From positions 144,779 through 208,778 of the forward strand of contig JAIWWG010000065.1 in NCBI GenBank assembly GCA_025435555.1: a DNA stretch of 64,000 bases, in the 5' to 3' direction. The translations under genes and the position numbers were made by a program. The DNA is from Chytriomyces cf. hyalinus JEL632 (lineage: Eukaryota; Chytridiomycota; Chytridiomycetes; Chytridiales; Chytriomycetaceae). Below, piece after piece: positions 56,892-64,000 of the stretch. A model generated the notes under the pieces. That model searched no databases and had not been told where the DNA came from. It saw only the letters and a program-made list of their open reading frames with translations. Numbering within the stretch: the first letter of the stretch is position 1; every line of letters begins with the position of its first letter.

Positions 56892-58086
56892 ATGACTTAC
56901 AGCAAAGAGATTCATGCACTTGTGAGACTGCATGATCTTGACGGCAGGAGTGTTGAGTTTAGCAGTGCGACACTCCAGATTCATAAGCGCACTGTCAAAC
57001 ACATGCGCAAGTGCTGGAAGGACTACAGCACACTCTTTGATCCATTTGCATGCCACAATGGAGCTCTGCACTCCGTAGACGCTGCTCATCTCACTGTGAG
57101 TACATTGTAAAAATTTGAACGAGTTCAACTGTAATGGTGTATTTGTCAGGTGTTACGAACACTCCTGCACTCACGCAGTGACTGGTATTTGCAAGAGCTA
57201 CAACATGAAATGTCAGTAGCACTTGGCAAGACCATCTCAGTACCAACCATCTGGTGGGCTTTGCATCAAGAAGGAATCACACATATGCAAGTAAGTAATC
57301 AATTGGTACCACCCTCAAGCTAACACCAGAAATGGCTTCCTCTCACAGCTTGCAGTAAGAGCGCAAGAGAGAAATGAGCAAGAATGTGCTGCTTTCCTAG
57401 TCTGGATGGACCAATTTCCTCAGGAGTACTTTGCCTTCACAGATGAAGCTGCTAATGATGACAAAACATTGGTGAGACGATATGGCTGGGCACCACAGGG
57501 TTGCCGTGCCCCTCACACTGCACCATTTATTTGTGGGACACGCTACAAAATTGAAGGATTGATTTCTTTGTTGCATGGACTTCTGGCTTTTCAAATCTAT
57601 GAGGGGCCAATGAATGGGGATGATTTCTGCAATTATGTGGAGCACATCCTGGTAAATACCTTTGATTCTTTCTTTGTTGCAGATTCGTTCTTTGTCACAT
57701 GTTATAATTTTTTTTTTTAAAATTTTACAGATTCCAAAAATGGGGAGGTTCCCAGGCCCAAATTCCATTCTCATCCTTGACAATGCCTCAATTCATAAAC
57801 AGACAAAATTGACAATCCTTTGTAGTGATGCAGGTATTCTGCTGGCTTTCCTTCCTCCTTATTCTCCGGATCTGACCCCTGTGAGTACTGTTTTCTGTTA
57901 TGTGTCTTTTATTCACTAACTTCCTCAAAAGATTGAGTCAGCATTTTCCATGTCAAACAGTGGCTTCTCTGAAACAATGACCACTTTTGCAGTTTGCCAA
58001 ACCGTGTCATGGGCTTGGTTGAAGCTTGTGTAAGCTTCACCCCTGAACTTGCTGATTCTTGTTTCAGATATGCTGGTTGGAAGTAG
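56892..58086 (+). CDS. Tc1/mariner-like DDE transposase, intron-containing, frame break near the end
   Basis: Exons 56892-57095, 57150-57290, 57349-57651, 57731-57880 and 57932 onward, with good GT..AG introns. The N-terminal part is a helix-turn-helix (MTYSKEIHALVRL; LQIHKRTVKHMRKCW) and a second one (SVPTIWWALHQEGI). The catalytic part shows the first Asp in FAFTDEAAND, second Asp in SILILDNASIHK, and LLAFLPPYSPDLTP then IESAFS with the Glu after the last intron. The usual tail of such transposases (VEACVSFTPELADSCFRYAG) is present to a TAG at 58084, but in a different frame from IESAFS, and no good intron explains it. So either a frameshift has hit this copy or a small intron is missed. 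Confidence 0.8.
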
Positions 58087-58308
58087 TAGCTCAAAATAAA
58101 AGTGTGTTTTTGATTTCATTCATTGCTTTCATTCATTGATTCAGTTGACAATCATGACACTGTAGTGAAAAATTGTTGTGCAACATGTGACATGAAAATT
58201 TTGTACTGTATATTCAACGTTTATTCAAGAGAGATCAGGTTGAACCCGTGTCAGCTGTCACAAAAAACTTGGAGTGGAACATGAGACAAAAAAATTTATG
58301 GTTTACTT

Positions 58309-59020
58309 TTACTCAAGACAGTCTGGGACAAACATGGTTTCAGCCAGAGCCACTTCCCAGTCAAGCTCATGTTCTCTTTCTCTGCAGACAATCTGAAGAT
58401 GTGGAGGGGTAATAAAGCATTCAGCCAATCTGTCTTGCTTGTCAACTGAGACACCATTCACTGTGGCATGAAAAATTTTGCAGGCAGGAAATTGTACCAA
58501 GGCCAGCAAACTGGCAACAGTTGTTTGAGAAAGCACAACCCGATTGTCTAGTACCAGCACTGCCTTGCCTTTCAGAGTGATGAACGTGCAAGTTGCTGTC
58601 TGAACCGCATGCACTGGACTTGGCAGTGGGGGGCCATTCTGGACTGTGCCAGCAGGTGGAGAAGACAAGGCCTGTTGTAGCAATGCTGTCAATTTCTTTG
58701 CTTGGGACATGTCAAAGGCAACTGATGACAGTGGCGTGGACACTGTACATGCAAGATCAACCCCATTTTCCTGTTACATCAAAAAAATTGTTAAAATTTT
58801 GATTCCAATGCAAAGCACCAAATCGGCGCACAATTGTTGAAGCCCACTGACGAAAGTGGTGTCCAGAGAGGAGAAGGTGGCATTCTCCATGGCAGTAACA
58901 CCCATTCATGTGGTCTTCATCCACAGTGCAGGTTTTGACATACAGCGTTCGCAATTCCTGTTCCACTCCTGTCAGACGTGACTTGACTGGTTGGGTCAGC
59001 TCTTTTGTGGTGCTCCTCAA
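58309..59020 (-). CDS. Second ORF of the transposon, unknown function
   Basis: Two minus-strand frames that probably belong to one spliced gene, convergent with the transposase. The upstream one (from about 59020) contains a Cys/His set (YVKTCTVDEDHMNGCYCHGE, then CHLLLSGHHF) that could bind zinc. The downstream one (ending at 58309) has a beta-rich block (ATCTFITLKGKAVLVLDNRV) and a HELDWEVALAETMF end. The splice between them could not be fixed: no donor gives the right phase. A DNA-binding accessory protein or captured host gene are both possible. Confidence 0.4.
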
Positions 59021-59160
59021 GCCTTTTGGAGCACTGGATGGAGTCAGAATGTCTGTTGAAAGTGTTGAGTGAGAATTTTTGCAATATTTTCACGTGACAC
59101 TCAATCACCTTTTTGATTGGCGTAACAAATAAAACTGAATGCTTTAGATCCCTTCTGAAG

Positions 59161-59362
59161 CACACACACGTTTATTGATTAAACCTGCAGGGCATGTTTT
59201 CTGCAGACAGCATCAGCAGATCAGGGTTTCTGCAGGCAAGACTTGCTCAACCCTGAAGCTGCAGGACAGTTGTTACACAGCAACCAATATAAATGGCGAC
59301 AAAATGGCGACACAAAAAACACAAACAATAAACGTCTGGGACATTATATCTGAAATCTGCTG
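59161..59362 (-). repeat. Right terminal inverted repeat, 202 bp
   Basis: Inverted copy of 56612-56813, ending CTGCTG followed by TA. Mirror ORFs on opposite strands in the two repeats (both starting MIKPAGH) are artefacts of the inverted repeat. Confidence 0.9.
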
Positions 59363-61503
59363 TAAAATCACTTTGGAATTGTTTTGGTTTCTGAAGTGGA
59401 TGCAGCATATCATGCAGCAGCTCTTCTGCCATAGTAAGCTATGTTGGAATCCCTGGCTAAGTATGACTGTCCATGACTTCAAGATCTGGGTAGTTTAGTG
59501 AAAGTTATTTTGTGTCATTTTTGTGACACGGTGTCTTTATTACAAATTTACTGCACTCAAAGTTAAGCATAAAAGGAGGAGCTATGCTTTCAATTTTCAT
59601 CACAGTATTCACTGACACAAAATGAACAGTACCACCAATAGCAAAAAGCCAATGACTCAAATTCATTCCATGTCCAAGCAGCGGTTTACCCAAGCAATCT
59701 TGATGCCACTGGTTTCTCTACCCTTCTGCCAAGACAATGCAATGTACTGGGATAGGCCTGAGCTTTGGTACTGCCCATTGATGAAACCTGTAGATTGATG
59801 CGAATATTTTAGGGTCCTGTTGCCTTGCAAAGCTGACGGAATTGTCAGGCTATGGAACTTTGGGTCAGATGGTTGTGAAATTTTGGCACTGGAAGTGTCT
59901 GGCCCACCAGCTGAAAAAGGCATGTCCAAGCACTCGGATGACTTCTTTAAACTCAGCTAAGCAGTATGTTGTTGTGACCTTGCCTTGACGTGCTATTAAC
60001 ATAGTTTGGTGCTCAGATGCAGGGCTGCTACGACCATACAATCTTTGAAGTTCAATCAGCAACAAAATCGTCACAAAAGTTGCTTGAAAAACTGTGTGGT
60101 TTTGGCATACACTGCTGGGGATTTGAAATGGAAATATACATCTATTTTACACTCTTCAAACACAAATGGATTGTTCCCCTTTTCAAACTGACTATTCCCT
60201 GCGTGCAGACAGATCCTGTGTACACATTTGGTTACACTCTATAGAAGTTGCGATGATTAAGCTTTCTCAGTGTAAATATACATTCAGCACTAACACAATG
60301 GGCACTCTGCATCATGTTGAAAAGCGTGTCATTGTTGTCATAGTGAATTTTCCCAGTGAGTAAAAAATGCATGCTGTTGTGTTCATGGAAAAATTGAATT
60401 GTGTTCAAGACTGATGGCTGATCATGGACAGGCTGTAACAGCTGATTGATACAAATTGAGAGACCCTGAAGAGCACTTGTGTTGCTTAAATCTGGTTGCT
60501 TTGCAACAGCACCAGAATAAAATTGATCTGGTGTTGCACTGAATGGAACTTTAATAGCATGCTCAGATTGATCCAACAGGCTTTTCGCATAAGAAGTCAA
60601 TGGCGTGGGCACTGATTTTTCACGCGTGTGAACTGACTCATATAGTGTCTTGAAGTTTCGTTCATCAAAGTCAACCAAATTGGGTGGAGAGGTTGTTAAG
60701 ACTCCTTGCACCCCTGCATTGATTTGCTGAGCCCACAGATACATCATTTTCATTAACCCTTACTTTCAAATGCTTTGTGACCCCATTGAAGTCCTTGTGA
60801 TAGCAGCTTCCTGCATTTATGGCGCATTGTCCCATCAATGATAGCTCCAGTTTTTCGGAATTTGACATAGATTCTTCAACTCTTGCGTTGCAACCAGCAG
60901 AAAAAGATGCCCCTGTTTGAGATCCACTTGTGCCAGTATCTGATGCTTTTTTTTGCTGTTTAACAACCAAAATGGGGTCTTCTTTTGATGGACAATGGAG
61001 TAAACAATGGATTGAAAGCGTGTAAAGTTCAGGATGTCCATCACTGCACCCTCTGGCCTTTTTGCTCCAGTCTGGTAGTATACCCCTTTGGCTCATAAGC
61101 TTGGTTCCCATTCTTCCAACTCTTTTTCTAAATGCGTGTGGAGATCAGCTAAACTGCCGATGGAATCTGGCAAAGGTATTTCAGTACTATTCAGCACTTC
61201 AGATATGCCTTTTGCAGTGGAGGGTGAATGCAAAGCAACCTGGATAGCTGTTCTACAGAAGTTAGCATTGATGAGAAGAAACTCTGAACACAGTCACCTA
61301 ACAGAGCTACAACAGCATCTGCTTTTAGTTTCTTTGGTGTTTCTACTTTCACTTCCTTTTTTGCTGGCTTCAAATTCTCTATATTAACACTGTCAGTGCT
61401 GCTCTCAAATAATACTTAGAGATTATTATAACCAAAATTTAGTGTGGCGGACGTACATTTACTGCACACGTCGGCTGCGTAAATAAAATATCTTTTTTCC
61501 AAA
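59363..61503 (-). other. Region of broken minus-strand coding fragments
   Basis: Several minus-strand frames look partly coding: 61,373-61,191 (KPAKKEVKVETPKKLKADAV), which appears to splice by GTGACT..TGTAG into EQLSRLLCIHPPLQ; 61,111-60,671 with GCSDGHPELYTLSIHCLL; 60,753-60,232 with KVPFSATPDQFYSG; and 59,929-59,663. They may be exons of one gene divergent from the recombinase gene at 61504, or decayed element DNA. I could not join them convincingly and recognise no family. Confidence 0.35.
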
Positions 61504-63618
61504 ATGTCGTTCACAAGTGGGCGTTTCGCACGTCAGGCACAAGATCTGCTGGCTACTGAAACTGAGCACATGCCTGTTAACACGCAATTAGCGTATAATA
61601 GGAAGGGAGCCGAGTTTCTTGCATACTGCAGGGAGATCTTTGCAGAGCAAGCCATTCCAATCACTGTCACGGAGGAGAAACTGTTCGGATTTCTGTACTA
61701 TCAGGCCCATAGACCGGAACGCAAGCGTGGCAAAAAACCAGGAGGTTCGGCTGTGGTTTTCAATCGTGATGAGTTCAACAGTGTCATGCATGCATCTGAG
61801 TCCAGCCAACAATCCCACGCACCTGAGTCTGGCCAACAATCTGTCGAAAATACCATCACAAAGAAAGCTGCCGAAGAAACGCTGAATCAGTATTACTGCT
61901 CGATCCTCAAGATCTGGCAGGGCCAAGTTGACATGAATGCGAATAACCTGTCAAAGGAACAGTTGCGCTCACAGCGCGTCAAGATGCTTTTGGGTTCAGT
62001 GCAGAAGCACAAGAAATGGGAAGCTGCAGCCAATTTTGAGGAGAAGCTGGATGCTGAGTTTGCGCCATATTTATTGGTGAACGAGATCCCAAGGATTGAG
62101 GAGGAGCTGTTCAGGAGAAGTTTTGACTCCAGCAAATGCTGCTTAGGTGCGCTGAGAGATCGGTTTTGTTTCCTGATGTCCAACAGAGGCATATTGAGAG
62201 GCGAAAGTCTTTTTAAGTGTGAGCTCTCAGACTTGTGCGATCTTGTCAAAGAGGATGAAGGAGTGCATGACTGCCATATCCTCGTGATGAGGATTGCAGT
62301 TGGCAAGACCAATGGCCTGAAGACGTTGTACGGACGTGTTATGCGCCACAAGAATGTCAATCTCTGCCCAATTGGTGCACTGGCATTGTACCTGTTTTCA
62401 AGATTCCATCTCGGTGGCGAAGAACTTGACTTCTCGGAGAATCAACAATGGTTTAACGTCAAGCTGCTAGTGGACAATCAGGGGACTGATCGGACAAAGT
62501 CAGTTTCTGATCAAATGTACTCAAAGTGCATCCAAACGGTGTGCGTGACTCTGGGAATCCATTCGAAGCATTTTGTTCACTTCGGAAGAAGTGTGGGTGC
62601 AGTCAAGGCAGAGCTGGAGGAGATGGATGGCCAGATGCTGAAGACCCTCGGAAACTGGAATCCAGACATGCAAGAAGACAGATATTCATCAAAACTCCCG
62701 CTTGAGGCAATGCGCATAATGGCGGGTCACGACCGAAAAAGGGGGCTTCTATTCATTGTGCAATCTGCTGTCACGCCACCAGATTCTCTGTTGCAATTGA
62801 TTTTCCCGTTTATCGAAGGCACAATGGCAGCCTTGCCAGAGACAGCTCACACTGCAACAGCGTTCCTGAATCTGCTGAAGAGATTGAGGAATGTCCTCCT
62901 TCAGGATGCGGCTGCACTGATGGCAGAGGGACGCACTCATATTCTGTTTGATGACCCAATGTTTCAAAAAACAGAGTTTCGCGACTTCTTGATGGCCACC
63001 AAAACCCATGCGGAACAAGCAGAAGAGCCGGTGAATGCCAAGCTGGACGTGTTACTTCCTGGATTGCAAACCCGAATCGACAACTCGCATGCAGATCTGA
63101 AAGGAGGCATACTGGCCTTCAAGAACTCAACGTCAGCTCAGCTGGATTGTGTTGCGACCACAAATCAGCTGCAGTCCTTTGTCAATCACTTCCGAACATT
63201 CGAATTTCAAACGCTGTTGGCCCCCGAAACAACAGCACCCACTTCAGATGCTGCAATGGCCGGCCCAGCTGCCCCAGCTGCACCTCCACTCACCTACAGC
63301 ATTGCCAGCAATCACAACAGCATGCGCGCTATCTGGAATCAATGGAACGGGCTTGGTGAATATGAAGGCGGGGCGCATCCATGTGGCGGGTTCAAGGAGC
63401 TCGAAAAAGCAACGAAAAAAGCTTGGCGGGCAAGCTTCTCATCTGCGGAGAACAAGAGATATGGTCGAATGAACTATTTAGTTGGTTTTATTGATGGCAA
63501 AATAGCGGAGGGTATTTCAGAGTTTGATGCGGTTGAAATTGTTGAAGCTGTCTGGAGAGACAGGAAGAGTTTATTTGCTGTTCACAAGCATTTCAAAGGA
63601 CAATACAGCCTGTTTTAA
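61504..63618 (+). CDS. Crypton-type tyrosine recombinase with GCR1-like C-terminal domain
   Basis: 704 residues in one intact exon. The N-terminal SAM-like region (residues 10-60; NTQLAYNRKGAEFLAYC) resembles the core-binding part of tyrosine recombinases. The catalytic part has the first Arg in SNRGILRGESLF, the H-x-x-R box in HFVHFGRSVGAVKAE, and the nucleophile Tyr in GNWNPDMQEDRYSSKLP. Residues about 600-690 (the IWNQWNGLGEYEGG block, then AWRASFSSAENKRYGRM) resemble the GCR1 C-terminal DNA-binding domain, a pairing typical of fungal Cryptons. Such elements move by recombination through a circular form without inverted repeats. The intact frame suggests recent activity. Confidence 0.85.
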   Translation: MSFTSGRFARQAQDLLATETEHMPVNTQLAYNRKGAEFLAYCREIFAEQAIPITVTEEKLFGFLYYQAHRPERKRGKKPGGSAVVFNRDEFNSVMHASESSQQSHAPESGQQSVENTITKKAAEETLNQYYCSILKIWQGQVDMNANNLSKEQLRSQRVKMLLGSVQKHKKWEAAANFEEKLDAEFAPYLLVNEIPRIEEELFRRSFDSSKCCLGALRDRFCFLMSNRGILRGESLFKCELSDLCDLVKEDEGVHDCHILVMRIAVGKTNGLKTLYGRVMRHKNVNLCPIGALALYLFSRFHLGGEELDFSENQQWFNVKLLVDNQGTDRTKSVSDQMYSKCIQTVCVTLGIHSKHFVHFGRSVGAVKAELEEMDGQMLKTLGNWNPDMQEDRYSSKLPLEAMRIMAGHDRKRGLLFIVQSAVTPPDSLLQLIFPFIEGTMAALPETAHTATAFLNLLKRLRNVLLQDAAALMAEGRTHILFDDPMFQKTEFRDFLMATKTHAEQAEEPVNAKLDVLLPGLQTRIDNSHADLKGGILAFKNSTSAQLDCVATTNQLQSFVNHFRTFEFQTLLAPETTAPTSDAAMAGPAAPAAPPLTYSIASNHNSMRAIWNQWNGLGEYEGGAHPCGGFKELEKATKKAWRASFSSAENKRYGRMNYLVGFIDGKIAEGISEFDAVEIVEAVWRDRKSLFAVHKHFKGQYSLF

Positions 63619-64000
63619 TTTATTTATGCTCTGTGTTGCATGCTGGATGTGCTGGAGGGAGCAATGGCACTTGAACAAAATCATGCGAGTGTATTCTACT
63701 TCTCACACGCATTATTCGTTGCCAATAAAGCGAGGATGCTGGTTTATTTATGCGCTGCTTTGCATCTCAGAGGCCCTGGAGTTGTTCGTCCAGCGTTGCG
63801 TTGGCTGTTCCCCGCTTCCCGCAGACGGTAAAATAACTTGGTTATTTATTACTGAAATGGTAAAATAACTTGAGTTATTTATAGCATTTCAGGGACGCGG
63901 CCGTGGACGCGGCCGTGGACGCGGCCGACTCCGAGATAAATTTGGTATAAATAATTGATCATATCATACCTTCATTTTCTCTTGTGTCTTCTTGAGTCTT
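63619..64000. repeat. Tail of the Crypton region with hairpin and 12 bp tandem repeats
   Basis: A near-repeat of GGTAAAATAACTTGGTTATT occurs twice (about 63,826 and 63,859); 63852-63892 can fold as a hairpin because CTGAAATG at its start pairs with CATTTCAG at its end. Right after, a GC-rich 12 bp unit (GGACGCGGCCGT) repeats about three times at 63893-63927. No gene is seen. It may be near the element border. Confidence 0.55.

Larger units (their letters stand above)
56612..59362 (+). mobile_element. Complete Tc1/mariner-type DNA transposon, 2,751 bp
   Basis: Bounded by 202 bp terminal inverted repeats that start CAGCAGATTTCAGATATAAT at both outer ends. Each end is flanked by TA (56610-56611 and 59363-59364), the target duplication of the Tc1/mariner group. 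By eye the two repeats differ at about eight positions. Inside are a plus-strand DDE transposase with introns and a minus-strand ORF of unknown role. The high repeat identity argues for a fairly recent insertion. Confidence 0.85.

Overview
The window is nuclear DNA of a zoosporic (flagellate) fungus, most likely a chytrid. Nearly every gene is broken by 50-130 bp introns with GT..AG ends and uses the standard code. Two genes point to a fungus: a mitochondrial ribosomal protein of the fungal Mrp51 type (36.9-38.1 kb) and a Crypton-type tyrosine recombinase with a GCR1-like C-terminus (61.5-63.6 kb). A RIB43A-family flagellar doublet protein (12.4-14.0 kb) points to a species that still makes a flagellum. 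The species cannot be fixed from this window. All exon joins were read by eye from splice signals, phase and family similarity; most are phase-consistent.

The left 54 kb is gene-dense (about 30 genes). 0-15.5 kb holds a partial unknown gene, a seven-repeat tau/MAP4-like microtubule-binding protein, a TPR protein, replication protein A large subunit (RPA1), ribosomal protein uS10 (RPS20), a PH-domain protein, a sphingoid base kinase, RIB43A and a coiled-coil protein. 16-25.4 kb holds a 711-residue TPR protein and then a tail-to-tail pair: the PKA regulatory subunit and a 12-TM adenylyl cyclase with two cyclase domains, that is, source and sensor of cAMP side by side. 25.6-29.9 kb holds three tandem single-pass membrane paralogues that share a GGRWVW C-terminal domain. 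30-39.4 kb holds a GH2 glycosidase, two related multi-pass membrane proteins, the ubiquitin-eS31 fusion, an F-box protein, an SRR1-like protein and the Mrp51-like protein. 41-46 kb holds MAK16 and a TMEM209-like nuclear-envelope protein, fired divergently from a 73 bp gap. 46.4-53.5 kb holds low-complexity proteins, three of which form a related family.

From about 54.5 kb the DNA changes: gene density falls and mobile DNA takes over. A complete Tc1/mariner-type element lies at 56,612-59,362, with 202 bp terminal inverted repeats, a TA duplication, an intron-containing DDE transposase and a second opposite-strand ORF. Broken ORFs follow, then an intact Crypton-type recombinase gene, and the window ends in short tandem and hairpin repeats.

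The best candidates for something undescribed are the tau-like protein in a fungus, the adenylyl cyclase whose two catalytic halves have swapped jobs compared with animal enzymes, and the GGRWVW membrane-protein family.
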